NCBI GenBank assembly: GCA_963824395.1
Contig: CAWGPF010000001.1
Coordinates: 1,612,001 to 1,676,000 of the forward strand
Source: 13-2-20CM-66-19 sp963824395
GTDB lineage: Bacteria; Pseudomonadota; Gammaproteobacteria; Steroidobacterales; Steroidobacteraceae
Length of the DNA stretch: 64,000 bases
Direction: 5' to 3'
The notes under the pieces are model-generated. The model was given only the letters and a program-made list of their open reading frames with translations. It made no database searches and was not told the origin of the DNA. Shown here one piece after another: positions 45,652 to 53,818 of the stretch (position 1 is the first letter of the stretch; every line of letters begins with the position of its first letter). The position numbers and the translations under genes are program-made.

Positions 45652-47490
45652 TCACGCCGCTACCGATGATCCCGTTGGCCGCCGCACCCGAGCCGATGAT
45701 CCCTGCTGAGTTGGGCTGTGCCCCGCTACCAATGATCCCGTTGGCCGCCGCACCCGAGCCGATGATCCCGGCCGTATGGGGGTGGGCTCCGCTACCGATG
45801 ATGCCGTTGGCCGCCGCCCCCGAACCAATGATCCCTGCTGAGTTGGGCTGTGCCCCGCTACCAATGATCCCGTTGGCCGCCGCACCCGAGCCGATGATCC
45901 CGGCCGTATGGGGGTGGGCTCCGCTACCGATGATGCCGTTGGCCGCCGCCCCCGAACCAATGATCCCTGCTGAGTTGGGCTGCGCGCCACTACCAATGAT
46001 CCCATTGGCCGCCGCACCCGAGCCGATGATCCCAGCCGTATGGGGGTGGGTGCCGCTACCGATGATGCCGTTGGCCGCTGCCCCCGAGCCAATGATCCCG
46101 CTCGAGTTGGGCTGGGCGCCGCTACCGATGATCCCGTTGGCCGCTGCGCCTGAACCGATGATCCCTGCTGAGTTGGGCTGCGCGCCACTACCAATGATCC
46201 CGTTGGCCGCCGCGCCCGAGCCGATGATCCCGCCGTAGTGGGGGTGGGTCCCGCTCCCGATGATGCCGTTGGCCGCTGCACCCGAGCCGATGATCCCTGC
46301 TGAGTTGGGCTGCGCGCCACTACCAATGATCCCGTTGGCCGCCGCACCCGAGCCGATGATCCCAGCCGTAGTGGGGCTGGGTCGCCGCTACCGATGATCC
46401 CGTTGGCCGCTGCACCCGAGCCGATGATCCCGGCCGTGTTGGGGTGGGCGCCGCTACCGATGATCCCGTTGGCCGCTGCGCCTGAACCAATGATCCCTGC
46501 TGAGTTGGGCTGCGCGCCACTACCAATGATCCCGTTGGCCGCCGCACCCGAGCCGATGATCCCGGCCGTATGGGGGTGGGCGCCGCTACCGATGATGCCG
46601 TTGGCCGCTGCGCCCGAGCCGATGATTCCTGCTGAGTTGGGCTGCGCGCCACTACCAATGATCCCGTTGGCCGCCGCACCCGAGCCGATGATCCCGGCCG
46701 TATGGGGGTGGGCGCCGCTACCGATGATGCCGTTGGCCGCTGCGCCCGAGCCGATGATTCCGGTCGAGTTGGGCTGCGCGCCACTACCAATGATCCCGTT
46801 GGCCGCTGCGCCCGAGCCGATGATCCCGGCCGTATGGGGGTGGGCGCCGCTACCGATGATGCCGTTGGCCGCTGCGCCCGAGCCGATGATTCCGGTCGAG
46901 TTGGGCTGGGCGCCGCTACCGATGATCCCGTTGGCCGCTGCGCCCGAACCGATGATCCCTGCTGAGTTGGGCTGCGCCCCGCTACCAATGATGCCGTTTG
47001 CCGCAGCACCACTTCCGATGATTCCCGCGACCAGAACAACTCCACCGCGAACCGGCTGAGTTCCGCTGATGGCCATTCGGGTCCCAACTTCAGGCGACAG
47101 CTGTCCGCCGGACATAGCACCTGTCAAATCAACCTTGATGCCATTGACTAGAACACTGCCAAGAGCCGGCTCAGCCTTCTGAACTAAGCCTGAGAGAAAA
47201 ACCTGTGTTGCACCCGCAGTGTAAATACCTCGATCTTGCACCGCGGAAACCTGGATCGTTCCGTCAGCACGGGAAACACCATAGACGGATACTGAATTGC
47301 CCACTGCAAGCGCATCAGCATTAGCGACTGCAATTCGTTGGCCCAGCACTGTGGCCGTATGACTCACCAAGTCAACCGATTCAACGGGACCCATGACCAA
47401 GAGTTCGGGACTTCCACGGGTCTCGGCCATGCCGGAAGAGGCAGCGATGGCCGCGAAAACCGCGAAATGGACTGCTGAATACTTCTTCAT
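45652..47490 (-). CDS. Exported DUF5666-like protein with ~20 GIIGSGA repeats (frameshifted within repeats)
   Basis: Starts at ATG 47490 with GGGAGAGAG upstream. Residues 1-22 form a signal peptide ending SSGMA. Residues about 28-155 resemble a DUF5666-type beta domain (VMGPVESVDLVSHTATVLGQ, VFLSGLVQKAEPALGSVLVN). From residue 156 the protein is a tandem array of GIIGSGAAAN plus GIIGSGAQPNSA or GIIGSGAHPHTA, 22 residues per unit, ten units in frame. A net 2-base insertion near 46355-46385 then shifts the frame to an Arg/Ser/Pro-rich reading that remains open to 45652. In the original frame the repeats continue and stop at 45627 (end GIIGSGVRPPRGTVR). Gly-rich periodicity suggests an extended secreted or surface structure. 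Function unknown. It follows the DUF6502 gene by 26 bases. Confidence 0.75.
   Translation of the reverse strand: MKKYSAVHFAVFAAIAASSGMAETRGSPELLVMGPVESVDLVSHTATVLGQRIAVANADALAVGNSVSVYGVSRADGTIQVSAVQDRGIYTAGATQVFLSGLVQKAEPALGSVLVNGIKVDLTGAMSGGQLSPEVGTRMAISGTQPVRGGVVLVAGIIGSGAAANGIIGSGAQPNSAGIIGSGAAANGIIGSGAQPNSTGIIGSGAAANGIIGSGAHPHTAGIIGSGAAANGIIGSGAQPNSTGIIGSGAAANGIIGSGAHPHTAGIIGSGAAANGIIGSGAQPNSAGIIGSGAAANGIIGSGAHPHTAGIIGSGAAANGIIGSGAQPNSAGIIGSGAAANGIIGSGAHPNTAGIIGSGAAANGIIGSGDPAPLRLGSSARVRRPTGSLVVARSPTQQGSSARVQRPTASSGAGPTPTTAGSSARARRPTGSLVVARSPTQQGSSVQAQRPTGSSVAAPSPTRAGSLARGQRPTASSVAAPTPIRLGSSARVRRPMGSLVVARSPTQQGSLVRGRRPTASSVAEPTPIRPGSSARVRRPTGSLVAGHSPTQQGSLVRGRRPTASSVAEPTPIRPGSSARVRRPTGSLVAGHSPTQQGSSARVRRPTGSSVAA
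45656..47025 (-). repeat. Tandem array of about 20 units of 66 bp
   Basis: Near-identical 66-bp units, each encoding two GIIGSGA half-units of 10 and 12 residues. Units largely alternate between a QPNS and an HPHT type, giving a 132-bp higher-order period. Sequence identity between units is high, implying recent expansion or gene conversion. All units are multiples of three except around 46355-46385, where two extra bases occur; a second unit near 46230-46260 has compensating -1/+1 changes. Confidence 0.95.
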
Positions 47491-47516
47491 CGATCTCTCT
47501 CCCAGAGTCGCGGTCG

Positions 47517-48461
47517 TTACTTTTTTGGAATCACAGCCGCGAGCACATCGATCTCAATAGGCGTCGTGGGCTTAGGTACGTCCCTCTGCCCCTGTGTCGT
47601 GCTAGTGCTAGGTTCTTGAACGGAGGTCGTGGACTGGTCTTCAAAGAAATAGATACCCACGCCATATTTCCGTCCGGAATCGCCCTGATCCGGCGGTAGG
47701 AGGCGCGTGAGAAAAGTGTCGAGCTCGGTCAGCATTTCCTGACCGCGCTCGGCCGAAAGGGCCATGAATTTGTCGCGGCCCAGTTCAGAGATTGGCCGGT
47801 CGCAAACCACTGCGCGCTCGAAGAAAACTGGCTCGTCACCGGTCCGCATCAAGTTGTGGACGTAACTCGACGCGACGTTTGTGACGACACGGCCCATCAA
47901 TTCGATTCGCTTAACGTCCGAATCGGTTGGCAAGTAAGCGCGCGAGAGGCAACGGACAGTGGAACCGTGCAGGACTTCGACCGATTCGGATGCCACTAAC
48001 TCGTCGAGGAGTGCCTCGCGATCTGCGCCAGGGCAAGCAATCGCAACCAAATCAGCGAAGCTGCGTCTTGGGGAGCCGGGTATAGGAGCAACGTCCAGCT
48101 CCAGCGCAAGACCATAGGCACCCGAGAAGCCCGAGTGGGTATGCCAAACCGTCAGAAGGTTGGTCACCTGATCAAGGCTGACTGTGGCCCGCAAGCTATG
48201 CGGAGCTCCCGACCTCGTGGCCTCACGCAACGCTGTGACGTCAGATTTGGTAAGTCCGGCAACCGCTGCCAGTCTGGTATCGGTTGTCGCTCGCTTTTGA
48301 TCAGCGAGTCTGGCTTCGAGCGCCTGGATGTAGGTGCGACGCACAACTCCCGAGATTTCGCTCGCGGAGATCCCATACTCAAACGCAACGCGCGTGAGCG
48401 GCCGCACCAGTGATGCGAACACGTTCAATACCGCTTCTTTTTCGCGGGCGGATTTATTCAT
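47517..48461 (-). CDS. DUF6502 family protein
   Basis: 314 residues with the DUF6502 N-terminal layout: LVRPLTRVAFEYGISASEIS, VVRRTYIQALEARLAD, then TRLAAVAGLTKSDVTALREA, i.e. a winged-helix-like segment ending in a recognition helix. The central region continues with LLTVWHTHSGFSGAYGLALE. The C-terminus has a Ser/Thr-rich stretch and no membrane segment. First gene of the cassette, 26 bases before the DUF5666-like repeat gene; DUF6502 and DUF5666 genes are often neighbours in proteobacteria (recalled, not checked). Probably a DNA-binding regulator of that gene. Confidence 0.75.
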   Translation of the reverse strand: MNKSAREKEAVLNVFASLVRPLTRVAFEYGISASEISGVVRRTYIQALEARLADQKRATTDTRLAAVAGLTKSDVTALREATRSGAPHSLRATVSLDQVTNLLTVWHTHSGFSGAYGLALELDVAPIPGSPRRSFADLVAIACPGADREALLDELVASESVEVLHGSTVRCLSRAYLPTDSDVKRIELMGRVVTNVASSYVHNLMRTGDEPVFFERAVVCDRPISELGRDKFMALSAERGQEMLTELDTFLTRLLPPDQGDSGRKYGVGIYFFEDQSTTSVQEPSTSTTQGQRDVPKPTTPIEIDVLAAVIPKK

Positions 48462-48487
48462 TGTCGAGACGCTATTGTTCTTACATA

Positions 48488-48516
48488 ACTCTAGGTACTT
48501 CAGTGACTTATGTCAA
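48488..48516 (-). promoter_or_regulatory. Sigma-70 promoter of the DUF6502/repeat-protein cassette
   Basis: Minus-strand TTGACA (48511-48516, perfect), a 17-base spacer and TAGAGT (48488-48493). Transcription would start near 48481, about 20 bases before the DUF6502 ATG at 48461. It is one of the best promoter matches in the window. Confidence 0.65.
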
Positions 48517-48672
48517 TTAACGATGTGTGACGACGGCGCTGTTGAGCGTCCGTAAAATGCCAAAAGTGCTTCTGAAACAAAAGCTTACGATGCCACTGGG
48601 AGCTGTGGGCGTGCGGTCGAGTGGAGGCTGAAGAGACCTGCCGCACTCAATCGGTGCGGCCGCACAACACCC

Positions 48673-48690
48673 CGTAGGAGGGCTCCTACG
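48673..48690. repeat. REP-like inverted repeat at the end of dgt
   Basis: Perfect 8-bp inverted repeat CGTAGGAG-GG-CTCCTACG overlapping the dgt stop codon. The GTAGGAG arm resembles dispersed intergenic palindromes of pseudomonads and xanthomonads. It lies at the boundary between normal-GC and low-GC sequence. Other copies were not seen in the window. Confidence 0.5.
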
Positions 48691-49858
48691 TGCGCTCGCC
48701 GGGTTCCAGGAGTCGCCGATGCTCGAGGATCGCGTAACGATCGGTCATCCCGGCGATGTAGTCAGCGACGGCGCGCGCCCGCCCGGAGCTGCCGTGCGCA
48801 CTCTCGGAATGCACCGCGTGATCGCGATGTTCCGTCGGCATGAGACTTACGTCCTTGAAAAATGCCTCGAAGAGCTGTTGCAGCACGCGGCGCGCCTTGG
48901 AGGTCATGCGCAGCACCTTGTAGTGCCGATAGACGTGTTCGCCGAGGAATGCCTTGAGTTCCAGGTGCTCTTCCTGGCATTCCGCGCTCAGCATTGCGAT
49001 CGGTTTGTGCTGGGCACGCACCTCGTCGATTGAGTGTGGCTGCACCTGCTCAAGCTGCGACTGTGTCGTGCGGATGAAGTCGCTCACCAGGTAATTGACC
49101 ATGCGCCGTATCGTCTCGTGCACCAGGCGGCGCTCGCCGAGCTGCGGGTACTGTGCCAGCACCGCATCGTGCTGACGGCGGAACATCCGCACCTCGCGCA
49201 GTGATGCGAGGTCGATCAGCTGCGCGCGGATACCGTCGTCGACATCGTGGTTGTTATAGGCGATTTCATCCGACAGATTCGCGATCTGCGCTTCCAGTCC
49301 AGGTTGGCGTCGGAGGATGAAGCGCTCGCCGAGCTCCCCGAGATCCCTGGCGTTGCGCACAGAACAGTGCTTGAGGATGCCCTCGCGGCATTCGAAGGTC
49401 AGGTTCAGCCCGCGAAACTCAGCATAGCGCTCTTCAAGCTCATCCACGACGCGCAGCGACTGCAGGTTGTGCTCAAAGCCGCCGTAGTCGCGCATGCATT
49501 CGTTCAGCGCATCCTGTCCGGCGTGCCCGAAGGGCGTGTGTCCGAGGTCGTGGGCGAGGCTGATGGCTTCCGTCAGCGCCTCATTCAGCCGCAGCGCGAG
49601 CGCGACCGAGCGGGCGATCTGCGCCACCTCGATGGAATGCGTAATGCGCGTGCGATACAGGTCGCCTTCGTGATTGACGAACACCTGGGTCTTGTAGACC
49701 AGGCGGCGGAAGGCGTTGGAGTGAATGATGCGATCGCGGTCGCGCTGGAACTCGCCGCGAAACTCGGGGCGTGGTTCCGGCACCCGCCGGCCGCGGGACT
49801 GCGCATCATGAGCCGCATAGGGGGCGAGCGACGCGCTGGCGGTTGCCACGTCGTTCAC
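48686..49858 (-). CDS. dgt: Deoxyguanosinetriphosphate triphosphohydrolase-like protein
   Basis: 390-residue HD-domain enzyme of the dGTPase type-2 family, hydrolysing dNTPs to the nucleoside and triphosphate. The metal ligands are in RTRITHSIEVAQIARS (His) and LAHDLGHTPFGHAG (His-Asp), with later Asp in LSDEIAYNNHDVDDG. N-terminal FQRDRDRIIHSNAFRRLVYKTQVF is typical. It overlaps the aroB stop by 4 bases and ends the pil-aro operon. Confidence 0.92.
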   Translation of the reverse strand: MNDVATASASLAPYAAHDAQSRGRRVPEPRPEFRGEFQRDRDRIIHSNAFRRLVYKTQVFVNHEGDLYRTRITHSIEVAQIARSVALALRLNEALTEAISLAHDLGHTPFGHAGQDALNECMRDYGGFEHNLQSLRVVDELEERYAEFRGLNLTFECREGILKHCSVRNARDLGELGERFILRRQPGLEAQIANLSDEIAYNNHDVDDGIRAQLIDLASLREVRMFRRQHDAVLAQYPQLGERRLVHETIRRMVNYLVSDFIRTTQSQLEQVQPHSIDEVRAQHKPIAMLSAECQEEHLELKAFLGEHVYRHYKVLRMTSKARRVLQQLFEAFFKDVSLMPTEHRDHAVHSESAHGSSGRARAVADYIAGMTDRYAILEHRRLLEPGERT

Positions 49859-50937
49859 GCGCTGACCCCCGCGTGCTGTGCGAGCGTGCTCTGCAGCGCC
49901 CCTTCCGGGTAGTCGGCCGTCACAAACGCTTCCCCGATGCGGCGCAGCAGCACCAGGCGCAGCCGCCCCTGCAACACTTTCTTATCGATACGCATGTGCT
50001 CGAGGAGTGCTGCGGGAGTCACCGAGGGGATCTGCGCCGGCAGGCCCGCGAGCTCGACGAGGCGCCGCACGCGCGCGGCATCCGGCGCGCTCAGCAGCCC
50101 GCACTCGCGCGACATGGCCGCCGCCATGACCATTCCGGCGCCCACCGCCTCCCCATGCAGCCACTCACGGTATGCAGTGGCGGCTTCGGCCGCATGACCG
50201 AAGGTGTGGCCGAGATTCAGCAGCGCGCGCTCGCCCTGCTCGCGCTCATCGCGCCCGACGATGGCGGCCTTGATCTCGCAGGAGCGCCGGATGACGTGCG
50301 CAAGCGCCGCGGGGTCCTTGGCGAGCAGGTTGCCGAGGTGCGCCTCTATCCAGTCGAACAGCTGAGGATCGCAGATGAGTCCGTACTTAATGACCTCGGC
50401 GAGGCCGGCGCGCAGCTCCCGTCCCGGGAGCGTGCTGAGCGTACTGATGTCGCTCACTACCAGGTGCGGCTGGTGGAACGCTCCGATCAGGTTCTTTCCA
50501 CCCGGGTGATTCACCGCGGTCTTGCCCCCGACCGCTGAATCCACCTGCGCCAGCAGGGTAGTCGGCACCTGTACGAAGGCGACCCCGCGCTGGTAGGTCG
50601 CCGCGACGAAACCTGCCAGATCGCCCACCACACCGCCCCCCAGAGCGAGCACGGCGCAGTCGCGCGCAAAGCGGTTGGCGATCAGAACGTCGAGGACGCG
50701 CGCCATATTGGCGAGACTCTTGTGCGCCTCGCCGTCCGGCAGGATCACCTCGACACAGCGCCGCGCACCGAGACCTGAGCGCAGCGCGCGCATATAGAGG
50801 GGGGCCACGGTGGTATTGCTCACGATGAGCACGTCGCGGGCCTCGAGCCCGGCGAAGCTCTCGGGGCGCGCGATGAGGCCCGCACCGATGAGGATCGGGT
50901 AGCTGCGGTCGCCGAGTTCGACGTTGAGGGTATCCAC
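49855..50937 (-). CDS. aroB: 3-Dehydroquinate synthase
   Basis: 360-residue NAD+ and Zn2+/Co2+-dependent enzyme for the second shikimate-pathway step. Typical are ALGGGVVGDLAGFVAATYQRGV (NAD loop), VPTTLLAQVDSAVGGKTAVNH, and the metal ligands Glu in LAEVIKYGLI, His in NLGHTFGHAAE and His in WLHGEAVGAGM. It follows aroK by 77 bases, the usual gammaproteobacterial order. Confidence 0.96.
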   Translation of the reverse strand: MDTLNVELGDRSYPILIGAGLIARPESFAGLEARDVLIVSNTTVAPLYMRALRSGLGARRCVEVILPDGEAHKSLANMARVLDVLIANRFARDCAVLALGGGVVGDLAGFVAATYQRGVAFVQVPTTLLAQVDSAVGGKTAVNHPGGKNLIGAFHQPHLVVSDISTLSTLPGRELRAGLAEVIKYGLICDPQLFDWIEAHLGNLLAKDPAALAHVIRRSCEIKAAIVGRDEREQGERALLNLGHTFGHAAEAATAYREWLHGEAVGAGMVMAAAMSRECGLLSAPDAARVRRLVELAGLPAQIPSVTPAALLEHMRIDKKVLQGRLRLVLLRRIGEAFVTADYPEGALQSTLAQHAGVSA

Positions 50938-51014
50938 TTAGGCGTGCGGCATACGGCTTAGCTGGGCGGAGGACCGCCTCGAGTATACGTGAACGCCCTA
51001 ACGGCACTGCCCGC

Positions 51015-51545
51015 TCAGGCTGGCGGTGCGCTCAGCTCGCGCAGAATGCTCTCCGCCACGTGTTGGACCTTGCGACCGTCGGTGGAGACGACGATGTCGG
51101 CGATACCCGCATAGAGCGGGGCGCGCGCGCTCATCAGCAGCCCAAGTCGCTCGGCCGGATCGCCCGCGGCGATGAGCGGCCGATGGCGACCGTAGCGCAC
51201 GCGGTGCACCTGCTGCGCCACCGAGGTCTCGAGGTACACCACCTGGCCGCGCCCGGCGAGGTGCCGGCGGTTCTCCTCGAGGAGTACCGCCCCGCCGCCG
51301 GTGGCGAGCACGATGCCCGGCAGCGCGGTCAGGGCCTCGATGGCCTCGCGCTCGCGCTGCCGGAATCCTGGTTCACCCTCCTTCTCGAAGATGAAGGGGA
51401 TGTCGACACCGGTGCGCCGCTCGATCTCGGCATCACTGTCGTAGAAGGGCAGCTTCAGCACGCGCGCCACGTAGCGGCCGACCGCGGTCTTGCCGGAACC
51501 CATGGGGCCGATGAGGAAAACACTGGTGCTGCCACGCATATGCAC
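51015..51545 (-). CDS. aroK: Shikimate kinase
   Basis: 176-residue P-loop kinase phosphorylating shikimate with ATP. Walker A GPMGSGKTAVGR, the shikimate-binding DSDAEIERRTG and FRQREREAIEAL, and the GGGAVLLEENRRHLA segment are present; the lid Arg is in RHRPLIAAGD. Starts at ATG 51545 or two codons later at 51539. Placed between pilQ and aroB as in Pseudomonas. Confidence 0.95.
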   Translation of the reverse strand: MHMRGSTSVFLIGPMGSGKTAVGRYVARVLKLPFYDSDAEIERRTGVDIPFIFEKEGEPGFRQREREAIEALTALPGIVLATGGGAVLLEENRRHLAGRGQVVYLETSVAQQVHRVRYGRHRPLIAAGDPAERLGLLMSARAPLYAGIADIVVSTDGRKVQHVAESILRELSAPPA

Positions 51546-51558
51546 GGACAGGATACCT

Positions 51559-51591
51559 AAAACGCCGCGGCCGCCTCAGTGGGCGGCCGCG
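51559..51591 (-). terminator. GC-rich hairpin between pilQ and aroK
   Basis: CGCGGCCGCC/GGCGGCCGCG, a 10-bp stem with a 6-base loop (51566-51591), followed on the minus strand by GCG then TTTT (51559-51562). It lies 30 bases after the pilQ stop and just before aroK. The short and offset T-run suggests a partial terminator that would lower, not abolish, aroKB-dgt transcription. Confidence 0.6.
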
Positions 51592-51620
51592 GGAGTCATC
51601 AGCCAAGCGCCCGGGGCGCT

Positions 51621-53795
51621 TCAGTTCATGACGTTGACGCCCTCGCGCACGATCTTCGGGGTAATGAAGATCATGAGCTCATCCTTGTTGTCCTGGTGCA
51701 CGGTGTTCTTGAACAGGTGCCCGAGGACCGGGATGTCGCCGAGGTAGGGGACCTTGGTGTCGTCCTCGCGCTCGGTGGTCGACAGGATGCCGCCCAGCAC
51801 CACAGTCTGGCCGTCATTCACCAGCACCTGCGTCGAGATCTCGCGCGTGTTGATCGAGGGCACGTTGACGCCGCCGGAGGCGACCACGATCGTGCCCACG
51901 GCGTCGTCACGGACGTCGAGGTCGAGGATGATGCGGTTGTCAGGCGTGATCTGCGGAGTGACCTTGAGCGAGAGCACCGCCTTCTTGAACTGAATGGTGG
52001 TGGCACCGCTCGAGGCGGACTGCTGGTAAGGAATCTCCTGGCCCTGCTCGATGACCGCTTCCTTCTGGTTGGCGGTGATGACGCGCGGGGTGGCAATGAT
52101 GTTTGCCTGGGTCTCGGCCTGGGCCGCCGAGAGCTCAAGGTCCACCAGGAAGTTGTTGCCGAGGATGCCGAGCGCGAACGAGCCGGCCGGGCTCGAGACC
52201 GGCAGGTTGACGTTGTAGCGGTTCACGGCGCTGCTGCCGGTGGGCAGCGTCACCGGGTAGATGGAGGTGCCGCCGTTACCCTGCAGGTTGGTCAGGGCGG
52301 AGCTCACGATCTGATCGGTGCCCGCGGCGGTGCCGCTCGTGGTCACGAGTCCGGTCTGGCCGTTCTGGTTGACGCTGGTGAAGCCGAAGCGCGCGCCGAG
52401 GTCACGCTCGAAGTCGTTGTTCACGATCACGATGCGCGCCTCGATCTGCACCTGGCGCACCGGGATGTCGAGGGTGGCCACCAGGCGGCGGATGTCGGCG
52501 ATGCGATCGGCGGTGTCCTGCAGCAGGAGCGTATTGGTGCGCTCATCCACCGCGACACTACCGCGCTGCGAGAGCAGCGAATTGGTCTGGGTCTTCACCA
52601 GGGCCGCCATGTCGGAGGCCTTGGCGTAGTTGACCTGCAGGTACTCGGAGCGCAGCGGCGCGAGCTCCTGCACGTCTTTCTTCGCGGCCAGCTCCGCCTT
52701 CTCGCGCGCGGCCAGCTCCGCCTGCGGCGCGACGATGATGACGTTGTCCTGGCGGCGCTTGTCGAGGCCCTTGGTGCGCAGCACGATGTCGAGGGCCTGA
52801 TCCCACGGCACGTTCTGCAGGCGCAGGGTCACGTTGCCGCTGACCGAGTCACTGACCACGATGTTCTGGCCACTGGCATCGGCCAGCAGCTGCAGCACCG
52901 CGCGCGTCTCGATGTCCTGGAAGTTCAGCGTCAGGCGCTCACCGGTGTAGACCGGCTTGTCCTCGGGGGCGTTGAGCGCCTTGTGGCGCGGCGCGACCTC
53001 GACCACGTACTGATCATCTGACTGGTAGGCGAGCTGCTCGTAGTCGCCGTTGGCGGCGATGGCGATGCGGGCGCCGTTGCCGACGCGGCTGACGTCGAAG
53101 CTGTTCACCGGCGTGCCGTAGTCGGTGGCGTCGTAGCGACGCACCAGGTTGGCCGGCACCCCTGCGTCACCGAAGTCGACCACGATCTGGTTGCCGACCT
53201 GGTGCAGGTTGATGTGGGTGTGCGGATCGGAGAGCTTCACGATGACCCGGCCGGCGCCGTCGGCGCTGCGGCGGAAGTCGATGGCGCGCAGCTCGCGCAC
53301 GCCGGGACCGCTGCTGCCGGTCACGGCATTGGAGCTGTTCGGGCTGCTGGCCACCACGGGGGCGGCGGCGCTGCCGGCCGCGCCGCTGGCGCCGAGCAAC
53401 ACGACGATGTTGTTGCCCTCGACGCGCGTGTCATAAGGCACGAGCTTATCCAGATTCAGCACCAGGCGCGTGCGGTCCTTGGTCTCGGCCGCGAGGATGG
53501 TGTCGAGCCCGGAGGCGTGCACGTCGATGCGCCGCGAGGGCAGCGCCAGCGTCGTGTTGGGCAGATCAAGGGAGATGCGCGCCGGGTTATCGATGGTGAA
53601 CGACAAGGGCTGCGGTGCCGGGGCCGACAGGCGCATCGTGAGTTGCAGCTGCTGGCCGGCGAGTGGCTGCACGTCGATGGCTTGCAGTGCGGGTTGATCC
53701 GCGGCCAGTGCAGGTGCTCCCGCGAGCATGCCGAATGCTCCCGCGAGCACGAGGGCCGTGCCGAGGAGACGATTGATCAGGCGATGGCGTTGCAT
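51621..53795 (-). CDS. pilQ: Type IV pilus secretin PilQ
   Basis: 724-residue outer-membrane secretin forming the pilus exit pore. Signal peptide ends near ALAADQ. Two AMIN domains (about 30-130 and 165-260) bind peptidoglycan. The STN/N0 domain (LTLNFQDIETRAVLQLLADA, near 290) and N1 follow. The C-terminal secretin domain contains VPIRQVQIEARIVIVNNDFE-like and VVLGGILSTTEREDDTKVPY segments, and ends with the KNTVHQDNKDELMIFITPKI signature. Last of the pilMNOPQ genes. Confidence 0.96.
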   Translation of the reverse strand: MQRHRLINRLLGTALVLAGAFGMLAGAPALAADQPALQAIDVQPLAGQQLQLTMRLSAPAPQPLSFTIDNPARISLDLPNTTLALPSRRIDVHASGLDTILAAETKDRTRLVLNLDKLVPYDTRVEGNNIVVLLGASGAAGSAAAPVVASSPNSSNAVTGSSGPGVRELRAIDFRRSADGAGRVIVKLSDPHTHINLHQVGNQIVVDFGDAGVPANLVRRYDATDYGTPVNSFDVSRVGNGARIAIAANGDYEQLAYQSDDQYVVEVAPRHKALNAPEDKPVYTGERLTLNFQDIETRAVLQLLADASGQNIVVSDSVSGNVTLRLQNVPWDQALDIVLRTKGLDKRRQDNVIIVAPQAELAAREKAELAAKKDVQELAPLRSEYLQVNYAKASDMAALVKTQTNSLLSQRGSVAVDERTNTLLLQDTADRIADIRRLVATLDIPVRQVQIEARIVIVNNDFERDLGARFGFTSVNQNGQTGLVTTSGTAAGTDQIVSSALTNLQGNGGTSIYPVTLPTGSSAVNRYNVNLPVSSPAGSFALGILGNNFLVDLELSAAQAETQANIIATPRVITANQKEAVIEQGQEIPYQQSASSGATTIQFKKAVLSLKVTPQITPDNRIILDLDVRDDAVGTIVVASGGVNVPSINTREISTQVLVNDGQTVVLGGILSTTEREDDTKVPYLGDIPVLGHLFKNTVHQDNKDELMIFITPKIVREGVNVMN

Positions 53796-53818
53796 TCTGA
53801 AGAACTCCCTGCTGGACC

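Noticed and set aside
45656..47025. CRISPR array
   Set aside because: The repeats are contiguous 66-bp coding units without unique spacers and no cas genes are nearby.
45609..47059. Long plus-strand frames reading PLPMIPLAAAPEPMIPA
   Set aside because: They are the antisense of the GIIGSG repeats. No ribosome-binding site, signal sequence or family supports them.
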